DNA from: Christensenella sp. UBA7868
GTDB taxonomy: Bacteria > Bacillota > Clostridia > Christensenellales > UBA1242
Reading direction: 5' to 3'
Assembly: GCA_002501285.1 (NCBI GenBank)
Contig: DLSG01000072.1
Location: forward strand, 1,328-29,462
DNA: 28,135 nt
Part shown: one piece after another, positions 5,168-20,100 of the stretch
Layout: each line of letters begins with the position of its first letter
Numbering within the stretch: position 1 is the stretch's first letter
Program-made: the position numbers and the translations under genes
Notes under the pieces: model-generated
Told to the model about the DNA's origin: nothing
Databases searched by the model: none
The model's input: only the letters and a program-made list of their open reading frames with translations

Positions 5168-8100
5168 TTAAATTATTACGCAACCATAATAACCATTAGT
5201 TTGTGATTTTGTAAGTGTAATTTTAATTTTTATTTCTTCGCCTTTGGTTTCATCTAGTTCTAATTCTAGTTCACCATCGCACGCTATTTCACTTCCAAGT
5301 GCACTAACTAATTTTATTGTATAACTTCCTTTTGTTAGGTTAGAAATTTTATAAGATTTATTAGAATTTTCTAAAATTAAACCATAGTTTTGATCTACAC
5401 CATTAGAAAGTTCAAGCATAACAATTTTTTCGTTTTCTGTTAAATTTTCATCAAAAGTAACACTAAAACTTATGCTTCCTAGATATTCATACATTACTTT
5501 AAGTGTTGGAAGTTTTCCTTTTCCAAACAGCCAAATGTTTTTATCAAAGTTTGCATAAATTTCACTTTCGTTATTAGACATTTCTTCAAATGTTTTAGCG
5601 TCATTAGACAATACACTCAATTTATTACTATTAAAGTATAAATCTGTATGATTTCCGCCTTCGCCATTTCTTACTGTTCCGCTAATTAAAGCCGAGCCAG
5701 TTTCACCTCTGTCAATAATTCTAGCATCATTATAACCAATACTGATTTCTCCACAGTTTTCGCCGCAAATTCCGCCTACAAGCGCACTTTGATTATAATC
5801 AGACAATGAATAAATCGTTCCAGTGTTATAAATGTTATCTACATTCAAGTTATTCTCGCCAACTACTCCACCTATTTTTATAGAATAAGAATAAATGTTT
5901 CCTGTCATATAACTTCTTGAAATAGTACCATTATTTATTGCACAAATTCCGCCTGTAATATTATTTTCGTTAAAATAATTATTGTTATTATTGATTGTTG
6001 CTTTGCTTGCACAGCCAATAATTAAACCATTATTTACGCCTGCGATTGAAGCAGTAATTAAGTCACCTTCAATTTGCCCTTCAACCACAATAGATTTAAC
6101 TACTGCATTTTCTCCAAGTTCTTTAAATAATGCCGCATTTTTTGATGAATAAATTTTAACGCCTGTTAAGGTTAAGTTATCACCAAGCAATATACCATTA
6201 AAGTTTACAATAGGATTAAAGTAGTATCTTGAAAGATTGAAAGTCATATCTCTGCGAAGTGCTTTGAAATATACGCCCGTATAATCAACATTCAAAATAT
6301 TAATGTTATACGCAAGTGTTAATAAGTCTTTTGAACTTGAAATTAAGTAAGGATTTGCTTCAGTTCCTAACCCATCAAATTTAGTTAAACTAAAATATAA
6401 TGGATTATTATCTTCATCTAAATCTAACCATGTAGCCAATTTTTTAAATTCAACATTTAAAGTTAAATCTTCTTTTATATTTTCAAATTTAACATAATTT
6501 GCTAGTTGTAAAGTGTTAGTTTTATTTGAAAGTTTAGAAAGTTTATATCCGTCTAATGCCGAAATCACGAAATCAAAATTACTAGCATATTCAACGCTGA
6601 AATTGAAAGACTCGCTATAAATTTCGTTTTCTTCCAGACCTCTAATAACTTCAATTTCACCACCAACAGTCATATTTACTGTAACAATAATTTCTTTTTG
6701 TTTTAAAATTACTTTTATTGTTGCATTTTTTTGTGGCGAGTAAACATATTCTCCGTTCTCTTCGCTAAATATAGGTTCAAATTCTTCACCATTTGATGTA
6801 AATTCAAATCTATCAAGAACTTTACTTGGGTCAATGTTTAACATAAATCTTAAATCGTTATTTTTTCTTGAAGAAACAACAAAAGTTAAAGGATCAATAA
6901 TTACGTTATCTAAAACTATATTTACAAATTCGGTTTCAAATTCAAATTTAGTTTCAATTAAAATTTCTTCAAACCAAATTTCAATAGTGTTTATATCTTC
7001 ACTAAACATTAAGTCAACAGCAACATCTTCGTCTTTATTAACAAAACTTGAATAATCAAGTGGAAGTTCACTTTCATTTACAAATACTTTTGTTAAATAT
7101 GTTCCTTTAAAGTTAATTAGCATAATAACTTCATATCCACGAAGAACATTGTAAACATAATCATCTTTATCGTCTTTTTTAACAACTTTAAGTTCTGGAC
7201 TTGTTTGAGAATTTTCATTTTCGCTAAATATAGTTACTAATCCACTTAAATTGTCATAGTCAAGATTAACGGTTACATAATCTGCACTAAAGTTAGGGTA
7301 AACTTCATATTTGTTTCTTTCAACAAGAACAATCGAATAATTATTAAACACATAATCTTGTTTAGAAATTTCTGGTAAATAATTTTCAATATCATTTTCA
7401 TTAGTTAAATAAATTTCATAAACTTTATCAGATACTTCTGTCCATGAATTTAGTTTATCTCCCAAAGTGAAATAATTTGTAACTTTACTTAAATCTAGCG
7501 TGTAACTAATTAAAGTTTTAAATACAGCAATAACTTGTGTATCTTTTAAAATTTGTAAATCATCAGTTACAACCAAATTACCATTGTCATCATAATATTC
7601 AAAATCTACAAACTTGTAGCCATTAGAAGCAATTGTTTCTATATTTATATCTTTAAACATAGTTCCACTTTTAACTTCTACAATAATTTGTTCACCTGAA
7701 TTTTCTTCAAATTTTACAATATTTCCTTTACCTTTTTCATTTACTGTTATTTGAAGATTATATGTTTTAAGTTCTGTTCCAATTTCAACAGTGTTGTAAT
7801 TCTGTTTAGAATCGTTTAAAGTGATAAGTGATAAAACTTTATTAAATTCTGCAAATTTATCTTCTGAATTTACTAAAATCTCAACAACTTTTAATTGATC
7901 ATTTAAAGATGAGATTTGAAGAATTATGCTTGTTTGCTCTTTAACAACCACAAATTCATCTTCTAAAACTTTTACAAATAACGCACCAACTTGAACTGTT
8001 TCTTTGTCATACACAAAGTTCCAAACCACATTCCCTACACCTTTTAGTCTTGGAACGCTGTTATCTCCTAAAACTTTGTTAATATCAACAAACCATAAGT

Positions 8101-11100
8101 TTTCTTGTCCATTATCGCTGTTGTATTGTTTAGCACTTAAAACAAAATCTTGTGCTTGTTCAACATCTAACGCAACAAAGTTAGTTCCTGTAATATTTTC
8201 AATATTTAAACCAATTGCATAGCCATTATTTACATTAAAGCCAGCATTCTCAATTAATTTCGCTTCTTCATTTTTGATTGTAAAGTAAGAATTGTTAATT
8301 TTAGCAAGGCTGCTAGAAATTAAACTACCAAAATTTGAAGCATCAAATTCTATATAAGAATTTTCAATAATCGAACTATTTAAAATAAAGTTTCCGCTTT
8401 GGTTAAAGTTTAAAAATACTGTATTTTCAATTGCAACTTTGTTTAAAGAAATGTAATTAAATGCATATTCACTATCTAAACAAATAATATTTGATAAAGC
8501 ATAACCTTTTCCATAAATTGTTAAATTTTTGTCGAATTTTTCAAAAATTTTGCCTTTAAAGTCAATATTATTTTTAAGCATTACACTAATTTCATTTTCT
8601 TCTAAATCTAATAAACCTGCAAACTCTTCAATGCTTGACACTTCATATTGCCCATTTCCGTTTTTAGAAACACTTGTTTTTACAGATTGTACTAAATGAA
8701 TATCTTTAACATCATTAAATGTTTTTAGTCCTTTGCTATCTAAAACACTACTATTATAAATGCTAACATTGTTTAAATTTTCTGAATTTTCACAAACCGC
8801 ATTAAATTGTAAATTTAATTCGTTTAATTGAACAACAAAGTAAACAACAACATTTTCAATAGTGCCTTGATTTTTATTTGCTAACACACTTAAATTAATA
8901 ATTAAATCGTTTTTAACAAATTCTGGATTATTAATTTCAACCAAATCTTTAATTTCTGTTTGTTTTAATGCAACAATTAGGTTTGAGATTGTTCCTTTAT
9001 TTTCTCCAAACAAACTTATATTTTTAACAATTTCGCCACTTTCTATTAATTTGTTAAAGCCATATAAACTATTATTTACATAAATTACATGACCATCACC
9101 ATCAAAGTTTGCGCCAAAACCATTAATAACAATAAATTCGTCCAAAGTTATAGAATTTGTAAGTTTGAAGTAAGTGCTTGGAGAAATGTTCTCAAAGTTT
9201 ACTAAACTTGCAAAAATTTTAAAGTCTTCTTTATTTTTAATTAAATAAGGTTTATTTAAAGTGCCTTCACCAGTTAGAGTGTTCTTCATTTTTTGTTCAA
9301 AAATTGCATAAACATCTTGGTCTTGAGTAAATACACTTAAACTTCCGTTTTCTATTCTAACCCCTGATTTATCAGTTGTTGTAAAGAATCCTACAAAGTT
9401 ATAGCCGTCAAGGACAACTACTGGAAGAGTTTCAATAGGTTTGTTATACACAACTTCTACAGAGCCAAGTAAGTTGTACCCCTCAACATTATTAGAATAA
9501 ACATTAATATTTACTTTTTTACTTTCAAGATTTCCATAAAGAGTTAAACTTGTTGAATAAGAGCTAGGATTTATACTTTCAACTTTGTTTACAAATTCCT
9601 TTTCCAAATACCAGCCCATAAAGTTATAGCCATATTTTTCAAAGTTTGGTAACTCAAATTCTGCCGAATCTATATTAAATTCGTTTGGAAGTAAATCTTG
9701 TTTTTCATCATCAACAATATATTCAATATTAAATGTTATATAGTTAAATCTAGCAATAATAACATAACTTTCTGTAACATTTTTTATAATTGTTGTTTCA
9801 TTGTTTTTGTTTTGAATATTACATGAATCAGTAACATCAACTTCACCACTAAACACAGCATATTCTTTAAATGTTCCAAAAATTTGATTTACAATTGTAG
9901 AAATCATTATATCTTTACCGCATGGAACACTTGCAATAATGCCATTTTCTGTTTGTCTATAAGAAATCGTAGTTCCGTCAAGCAAACTAACGCTTCCAAT
10001 CAAACCTATTTTAGTGTTTTCCGATTTTATTTCAACTTCTATTGTTTTGCTTTCATATTTTGCGTATAGATTTTTCAAGATATATTCATTATCTAATTTA
10101 TCAAAATATTTTTTGTTAAATTTTGCAAATTCTGATAAAACTTTTCCATCACTATCCACTACTTTTATGTCTGAATCTACTAAATCAACTTTATCATTCA
10201 AAGAGAAATAATAACCCTTAAACACATAGTTTTGAATTTCAAGCACAGGAAGTTTTCCAAAATCTTCGCCAAACTTAATTGTTTTAACAAAACCATAATT
10301 AGTTGTTTTTTCATCAGTTAAATCTTTTATGCTATCATATCGAGCATAAATTTTAACATCATAATTTTTGTATTCAAATTCTTGAGTCAAGTTTACATTA
10401 GTCAAAAATTCAAAGTTTTCTAAAAGTTTTCCGTCTTTATCAACCACTAAAACTTTATTTCCATCAATTTCTGTACTGTATCCTGCAAACCTAGCAAAAC
10501 TCAATAACGAACCAGACTCAATTTGTGGAACTGGCAAAGTAATTCGTTTTGAAACAATGCTTTCAGTTTCAATTTTAAAACTTGCCCCAGCATTATATGC
10601 AAGCCCCCCTCTAAAATCGGTAAGTCCTTTTGTATTATTAAGTGTAATCATAGAATTTTCATGTGCCAAAATATTTACTTGGACATTGCTTAAATAATTA
10701 CAATAAAGTTTTAAAATATAATCATTTCCAGTAAGAGTAACAAGGTCTGGATATTCTTTTTCAAGTCTTGTCATTGTTTGAATTTTGTTAAATTCAACAT
10801 AATATTTTTGGTCTAAACTTAAACCTTGATAAATAGAACCCGCACTTTGTGCTTTATGACTGCAAGCATCATCAATATCTTTAAAGAAATTGTCTTCAAT
10901 AGTTTCACCAAAATGTTTAGTTATAGACGATACTAGGCTTCCGTCTATTTCATAAACTTCAATTGTATAAGTGTTCATTACAAAGTTTGCAATAATATTA
11001 CCATTTTTAGTAATAACATCACTTTCTTCAAATTCGTAGCCTACAAAAGTATAGCCATCTGCATCAAGTTTTGGTAAATTAGATTTAATATCATCTACTT

Positions 11101-14100
11101 TTGTGCCATAGCCAACTTTAATTTCAGCGCTATAGTCACTTAATTTTTCGTAACTTTCAATATATTCGCAAATTAAACTTGCTGGAAGAACTGCTTTTAC
11201 AGTTTCGGTATTAAGAGTTAAGGTATAAGTTAAGCCAGTGTAAACAAATTCTACGCTACAAGGATTAGTTACTGTTAAACTTGTAATTTCTTCGCCGTCC
11301 AATTTAAAGCCAGTTAATGTGAAACCTGTTCTTTGAACTTCTTCTGCAAGAGGAAGAGTGATTTGCGTATTATATTTAGCATAGAAAGAATAAGTTAAAC
11401 TGTCATCTCTTTTAAATGTGTCGTTTGTTTTAAATAAATTATAAGAAGAAACAATTTCGCCATATTTTGTAAAGTATAATACTCTGTAATCACAAACAAT
11501 ATTAATAGTAACATCACTTTGGAAAGTATAAAATTGTGTATAATTAATATCACCAATTACAAAATTGCTAAATAAATAATTTTCGTCAAATAATTTAATT
11601 TGAGGAAGGACAAAACTTGTTGTGTCATAATTTAATTTGAATAGAATATTTTTATCTTCATCAATTGTATAATCAATGTTTTTATTTTTTAAATCTTCCA
11701 AATCAACAATTTCATAATCAAGTTTTAATCCACTATTTTTGTCTAAAACTTCAATTTTAACATCAATTGTATCAATTTTATATTTTGCAACAAAAGTTAA
11801 ATTTCCAAGCAAATCAGGACAATCTAACTCAAAAGCACTTTCAATATAATTTATAATCAAATCATCTTCGCCATCAAAAGCATAGCCGATAAATTTATGA
11901 TGTTCTTTAAACCCAACTGGTAAAACGAAATTTCCTGCAAAAATTTGTGAAATTGTAATATTTTCTATCTTATATTCACTATATTGATTACTGTCATAAT
12001 TTGAATCTTCAAAATATAAGTGTGTGTTATAACCATCGTCAGTAAATCCGTCTTTAAATGTTAAAGTATATTTAACTTCTTCAAAAACTGGAATTAAAAC
12101 AATTTTATATTCATTAGAATTTCTAAATCTAGTTAGTTTATCTGTTAATCTCTCAAACTCTGGTCTGATAACGATAGTTGTTGTTTTATTTTCGCCTTCT
12201 CCAGAAATAATTGCATCAGCAATCATCAGTCCGTCAGCAGTCCCGTCATCAATTTTATAACCTTTAAATATATAACTTGTTCTATATTCAATTTTATCAG
12301 TTTCTGGTAAAGCTAATTTATCAAAGTAAGAAAATTCTTTTCTTGCTTTTTTATCTTCTATTCTATATCCGTTTGCATTTGGATAATAACAACTACTGTT
12401 TAAATTTTCAACATCTCTTTTTTCTAAATTGTCAATTTCAATAGTATACTCAACTTTATCATATTTTGCATAGATTGTTGTTGCATATTCAAATGTTTCA
12501 ATAGCCTTGCCTAATGCTTCGTCATAGAATAATTTTTCATCATTATTAAAGCCTGCTAATTTATAGTTTATTCCGTTACTTTCATAATTAAATATGCTTG
12601 AAACTATTCCGTCTAAATTATAAATTAAATCTGGTAGATAATATACAAAGCCATTATCAGTAAGCGTTGGAGCAACATTAATAACAACTTGATTTAACTC
12701 GTTAATTTTTGCTTCATATCCTAGTTTATTAACTAAAATATTTTGAACATAATTTTCATTGAAACTAATTTTTGCTTTTTCAACTTCATCTTCAATACTG
12801 TCTAAATTCAAATCTAATGTTAATTCGATAATTCGTCTTTCAATATCTGCTATTATTATAGCATTTCCGTCTTCGCATTTTATGCTGTAAACATAATTGA
12901 ATTTTCTATGAGTTTCTTCAATTGTTTTTCCGTTTACAATAAGTCCGCCGTCAGTTGATAAGAATGCTACTGATGGAAGATTAAACTCTATTGTAACTTC
13001 GTCAAAATATTTAACTTTAACTTCATTTCCATTATTGTCAAATATTGTTACAGGGTCACCATCTTCATGGAACTGTAATGCAAAAGGTTCGTTGTTTATA
13101 TCTTTGTTAATATAAAGTTTAATTCCTTTTTCAATTAAAGTTTTTTCGGCATCTGTAAACAAACTGTCTTCATCATAAGAAATATTAAATGAGAAGTTTA
13201 CAAATTCTTTTGCTTTATATTCAAAGTTTAGTTGTTCTGTTGAAGCGGTTCTTGATTCTAATATTTTTGCGTTTGATGATATTGTTCTATCATCATTATT
13301 TAAAATATAAGAAACATCAAATTTAGAAGTTTGTTCATGTTCAAAACCTTCAACAAACAAACTTAAAAATACATCTTTTCTTTGCAAAGCGGTTTGTTTG
13401 TAACTATCACTACCAAATTGCATTCTGTTATTTAATTCAATACTGAAATAAATAACTTCTTTTGAGTTTACGTCTTTTAAAGCCGTATTTAATTTTTCCG
13501 TAATTTTTGATTTTAATGTTTTATTTTCAACCAAACTTTCAACATAAGTTTTAACAAGTTGAATATTTACGCCTTCAATTTCATATTCTTCAACATTGCC
13601 TGCTGAAAGATTATAGGTTTTTAAAATTTTATTTGTTTTTTCACTTGTTTCAAACGAAGTGATTTTCCAAGCCGTATTAGAAAGGTTGTCACCCACTAAT
13701 TTATCAACATTTTTAGATAAATTTAAAATGTTTGTAATATTTGCAGTGTCAATAGAAACTAAATATCCAACAATTGCAGAAGTAATAGTTTTTGCCCCTT
13801 CCAAATTTTTAGACTCGGAGTTTTTAGTTATTACATTGTTAATTTTACCGCCAGCAAAATATCCAACAACAAATGAAATATAACTTTCATTTTGAGCCAT
13901 ATCATTTTTAATAAAGCCCTTTGTTACAATACTTTCAATTTCGCCTTCGTTTCGACCAACCAAAAGTCCAGAATAAATAATTTCCTTATCGCCTAACACC
14001 TCTAAATTTAAGTTGACGCTAACTTTTTCAATTTTTCCAACAGTTTCCGAATTGGTTTCACTATCCTTAACAATATTTTCACCAACAAGACCGCCAATAT

Positions 14101-17100
14101 AACTTAAATCTGCTGTTTTTCCATCTTCGCTTCCTTGCGATTCTTCAGATTTTATTACAGATTTTAAAGAATTTATTACAACAAATCCTCCAAGTATATT
14201 AACGCTTTCAATTGTTCCATAGTTATGAACAATTAAACCAAACAAGTCTTCACTAGATGCTGAAATGTTAATACAAACATTATCAAAGTTTAAGTTTTTA
14301 ATTGTCCCAAAGTTACTGTAAATAAATGAGAAACTTGCAATTATTGCATCATAGTTTTTATCAACACAAGAGAAATCTATGTCGTAATTTGTTAAGCCGT
14401 TAATAGTATAATTTTGTCCATCTAAAATATAATTTTGTGGAATATAGTTAATGTTTATTTTGATTCCAAGCAAATCTAAATTATTTGTAAGTTTTGCTTT
14501 ATAATATGGTTCTTTTATTATATTTCCGTCATTGTCATATTCTTCGCTTATTACATTTTCAGAATATTCAACCAAATCACCAACATTTTTAATTAGATAA
14601 TAACCATCTTCGTCTTTTGTTAATATATTTCTATAATTTCCGCCGTTACTAGAATTGTAATAGTCACTATGATAATCCTTAATATCATAAACAACATCAA
14701 TATTTTCAGAAATTCCAACAAATTCACCATTATTTATTTTCCCAAGTTGATTGTTTGCAAGAATTGGTAAAACTTTATTTGTAAAATGCTCTGAATCATA
14801 ACCCAATGTTACAATATTATTTCTATATTCATTCATACTGAAATTCAAATAATCATTATTAGAACATTTGATTTCATTTATCATTGTGCCATTTCTTAAA
14901 TATGTATATATATTTATTATATTATTATATTTAGTAGTAATAACAAACTTTTTATTAACATCAAAATTCATTACGCTTGAATTTTCGGCTTCAATATTTT
15001 CAAAATTCATGTCGAATAATGAAGATATTTCGCCCGTTAAAGCATCTGTAATTGTATATTTTATTAATGCATTATCAGAATCTGATAGATAAATTGCTGT
15101 GTCATAATCAACTCGGTCGTATAAACAGATTATGTCTATACTGCAAGGAATAAAGTATTCAAATGATTGTAATAATCCAGTATCTTCAGTGCAGTTATTT
15201 AAAATATGATTAAATAAATCTTCACAAATTTCGGCTAAATGTAATTTAATAAAGTCAGTAACAGAAATGTCTTTAGTAGTTTCGCCTTCTTTCAAGAATT
15301 TTGTATAATCAAAATCATAATTCATTTTAGTAGCAAGTTGAGTTAATAATTCAACAATTTCGCCTTTAACTTTATCAGAAAAACCTTCTGGGCCATTTCC
15401 GTTTATTCTGTCTTTTGTAGTTTCTTTAAATTTATATCCACTAAGTTTCCAACCAACATGACTACTATATAAACTTGAAACTTCTGACAACATTTTATCG
15501 TTATAAAGCGTGTAATTAGACATATATGTTGTGTCATTTGGTTCAAAAAGTTTATTCAAATCAATTTCATCTTGATTTTCATCAAAGCCATCATAATAAT
15601 TAACTTTAAATGTATCTTTATCTAAAAGTGGGTATAAATCTAAACTGCAATAACCATTTTCATCAATTTTTGCGTTATAAGGCGAAATCCTTAATTCTGG
15701 CATATTAAATTTAGCATCATTTCTGCTAAACATTTTAAGTTCGCCATTAACATAATAACCCCAGCCATTAAACACATATCCAGCTTTTTCGTAAACTGGC
15801 ATTAATTTTCTGTTGTCACCAACAACTTCTTGGTTATATTTTAAAACAAAATAGTTTAAATCACCATTTTCTTTAATTACATATTCATCACCATTTTTAG
15901 TAAATGTGTTATAAACTTTTTCATTAATACCTTCTTGTGAAAATTCAAAGAAGTTTAATTTATACTCAATATCTTTAATATTTTTTTCTCGTGCAGTAAT
16001 GAATAGGTTATAAACCCCATTAGATGGATTGTCAATTATAGTAATATTAAATTTAGTGTTATAAGGATAACTTTCATTTCCCGCATTATTTGTATTATAA
16101 ATTCCGTTTTTATAGTCGTTATTGCCAGTGTAAACCAAATTGCCATTTTCATCGATATTAACAAAAACATTTTTGTTGTTTAACTTAATTTCATAGCCAA
16201 CAATTTGTTTTCCTAAAATTAAATTTTTCAATTCATCGTTTGTAGAATTTATTAGTTTATCGTTAATATTTTCAATTGTAACTTTATCACCAAATTTTGC
16301 ATCAAAGTTATAAATATTTTTAATATTTCCGTTTATTTCAACAGTATAATTTACTTTAACAGATTTCTTTTCATTAAATAGTAACCTAATTTCCGCTTGA
16401 TTGTTATTTAAAACCCAGTCAACAATTTGTGCTTTAATAATTTTATAATAGTCCATATCAATGCCACTATCTTTCATTATTCGCCAAATTCTCTTTTTAT
16501 TATAAACGCCATTATCAGCGCCAATGTATATTCCGTTGTAGTCAGTTCTATTAAAGTATGTTGAAATGTCTTGGTCTATAACATAACCTTCAAGATTAGC
16601 AAAGCCATCAAGATTTCCAATTAAATCAAACTTCGAAGATAAATAATATGCTCTTATTCCAAGTTCTTTTATTAAATCTTCATTGCCATACCATGAATTT
16701 CCAATGTTTTGACCCGCGCTATAAAGATTAGTGTATCTTTTTCCATATAAATCTAAAATAAAGAATTTTTTTGTATAAACATATTTATTATCAATTTTTT
16801 TAACACCAAGTTCACTAAATCTTGCCTGGTCTTCTGGAGTTGTTATACAAGAATTTCCGTCAATAACAAAGTTCGCAGTTGTAATTCCTGTATTTTTAAG
16901 ATATGGAAGCCCATTATTTGCACCATCAATAGTCCAACTATTCGACTTAATTTTGTTAAATAAATCTTGTTTTGTGCAAGTTCCACTTACTTTTGAAGAT
17001 GAGGAATCAAACCCTTCAAAGTTTAAGTTATTTCCTAAAGATGTAATATGATAAACATTTTTTACAACTTCACCGGAACTAGGTCCAAAAGCACTTAACG

Positions 17101-20100
17101 AACTTTCGTAATTTTTAATGTTTAAATATTTAAAAGTTGTGTAGTAATTTTCAATTAAAACACCAAGTCCAAAATATCCCCCATAATAATAACCTTGTTC
17201 TTCATAAGAAGTAAAACTCATTGCACCAAAAATACCAGCTCTTATACCATTATGCAATACGTAATCTCCAATAACTTTATCACTTTCAGCTATAGACTTA
17301 TCAAGTTCCATTCCTTTCCAAGAATTAGCATCACTCAAGTCAAAAGAATCTTGAATATGAACATATTCACCACAAATACCTAGTATGGTTCCAATAAATG
17401 CATAATACCATTCATATTTTTCTTCAGTTTTTAATGTTAATCCAAAATTTGTTATACAATTTGAAATAAGCGCATAATTAGAATCGCTTTTACCTGAAAG
17501 CATTCCACATATACCACCAAAAAAACTACGATTTGCAGAAGCATTAGACGATCTAAGATTCCATTTTTGATTGTTGAATAAACTTCCTTGAATTAAAACA
17601 TTAGAAATCGAGCAGTTTTCGCCGCGCCCAATTAATCCACCAACAAATATATTAGGTCTAGAAGAAGCAGAACTTTTTTTGATGCTATTATTATTTGCAG
17701 ATCCTTTAATACGATATGTTTCTGGAATCACAACATTCCATAATTCTTCACTTGTCCAATTAGATTTTATATTATAGTAAATATCTATTAAGTTTACATT
17801 ATTAAATGTACTATGAGGAGTTGTATTGCTATAAGACACATAACCAAATAATCCTACATATATACTAGGTCCTGTTGCCTGCAACATTAAAGGGTGATTT
17901 GTTCTAAACCCTAAAATAGTAGAGTTTCGATTTACATACTCATAAGTATCCATTACCCTAATATACGCCAATGGAGCCTCGGTTTCAATTGTTAAATTGC
18001 TAATTGTAAATCCATTCCCGTAAAAGTTTCCAATGAAAGGTGTTTTTTGGATATAACCAATTGGCATAAAGTTACGATAACCAAGCATATTAAGATTTGC
18101 ACGCAAATTGATATTAATATTAAGCTTTTTGCCCAAATTTACTTGATTTGCAATATATATTAAATCTTGTTCTGTATAAACATTGAAATTTGTTGTTGTA
18201 AGATCACCATATTTATTTGTATCAAAATAAATAGAATTATTGTAATATGTAACAAAAACTGGATATAAATCAAAAGTAATTGAACGGCTTTCACCAACCC
18301 AATCATTTGGTATTACTAAATCAAAATCTCTTTCTGGAAAAATAAAAACATCGTCATCAAAATTCTTTTTATTATTATCGCCTTCGTTAAAGCAAACACG
18401 CAACTTCCAGCCAGTAAAGGCATAAGTGTGTTCATTTATTCCAAACAAAGACACATAATCTTTTGCTTTTATTGAACCTAAATCATGAGTCAAATATGTA
18501 TAAATATTTGAACCACTTTTTGTCCCTTCAACATATTCACCAAATTCAATTTTATCTTGTTTTGATTCAGATCCTATTACAGAAGTTTTGTGATATCTAA
18601 TTATCAAACCAAGTTCTTGATAAAGCATATAGAAATGAATTTGTCCATAAGTTAAATTGTCTGTTGGGAAATATGTTCCACCAGAATTTGCATTTTTATC
18701 ATAAATTCCAGGTTTTTGATATTCGTCATTTAATGGAACCGAAGGAGTTACATTCGCATTACTTTCATAAACGAAATGTCCACTTACATTGTAAGCTGTT
18801 TTATTTTTATTATTTTCACTAACAATTATTGGTTTGAAAAGTGAACAATTTGTAGCGCCATCTAAATCAACATTAATTGTAACACCTTTAAAACTTAAAT
18901 CACCAAAGAAAATTGGAATTTCTTTTACTTGTTGATAATTTGTTGCATAACTACCATTAATTTTAACATAATTATTATTTTCATCACGAACTAAACTAGC
19001 CGCATAGAATGAAGCCATTTTATAAACATGAGTAAATAAAACTTCTCCCGCTTTTACATCGTCTGATTTTGTATATTTTTCGGCATTTATTGAACCATTT
19101 AAAAATGGAATATAATTAATTGAATATTTATTTTCATTATAAGATTCTAAATTTACAATGCCATTTGTACCTTCAAGAGAATTTTTAGTATATGACAAAG
19201 TATAGTTATTATTGTCTAACGCTTCACCCAAAATTTGCTTAATGTTTGTTGCCGTCAAACCTTCAATAGTATCATTATTATCAAAACTAATTAAATAATA
19301 ATAGGTGTAAATGCCATTAGAAGAAATTTGTCTTTCCATAACATTACAATATAGATTTACGCCATCAATTTCTACATTCACTTTTGAATATTTAGCACCA
19401 ACTGTTTTACCATTTTCAACTATGTTTTCTTTTGACCCATTCACAGTTAATTTGGTTGGAGAATAAACATAAAACTCTGTGCTAAAAATTGGATAAAGGG
19501 TTACATTTGTTTCATTAGTATCTTCAACAGTTATCGCATCACCTGGATAAGCAAATATAGATGGAGTTCCATCATCATTTTTACCAGTTTTTATTGTTGA
19601 ATAGTAACTAACCACTTTGCCATTACTTCCAAGTGTCACGGTTGGAAGAATGTATGCTATAGCACTTCGATTTTCAAAATCTTGAAATGCAACTGCCGAG
19701 CCATAAATATAAATTACAGTATTGCCTGTTCTAGTATAAGCATACCCATTTTCATTTTTACTTAAAGAAACTGCTCTGCCGTCTTTAACTTTGGTACAAT
19801 CAATTAGAATATTCACAGATTTTTTATAAGCAAATTTATTAAATGGAGCCGCTTGTCCATTAAACATTTTGTTTGGAAAGTTTCTATTGTATCCCCACCA
19901 ACTAGTATTTTGTGGGAAGCCAACCCCGTCTTTATCGTTATAAACTCCAAACAAATTATTTAGTTTTTGGTCTGTTTCTGATGTCATATCTACAATGTTA
20001 GATTCTATAATGCCAACCCCATAACTGCGGTCGTTTCCCCACAATTCGAATCGTCTATTATTAGCATCTAAACCATAAGTTGATTTATAACAATTTGTTA

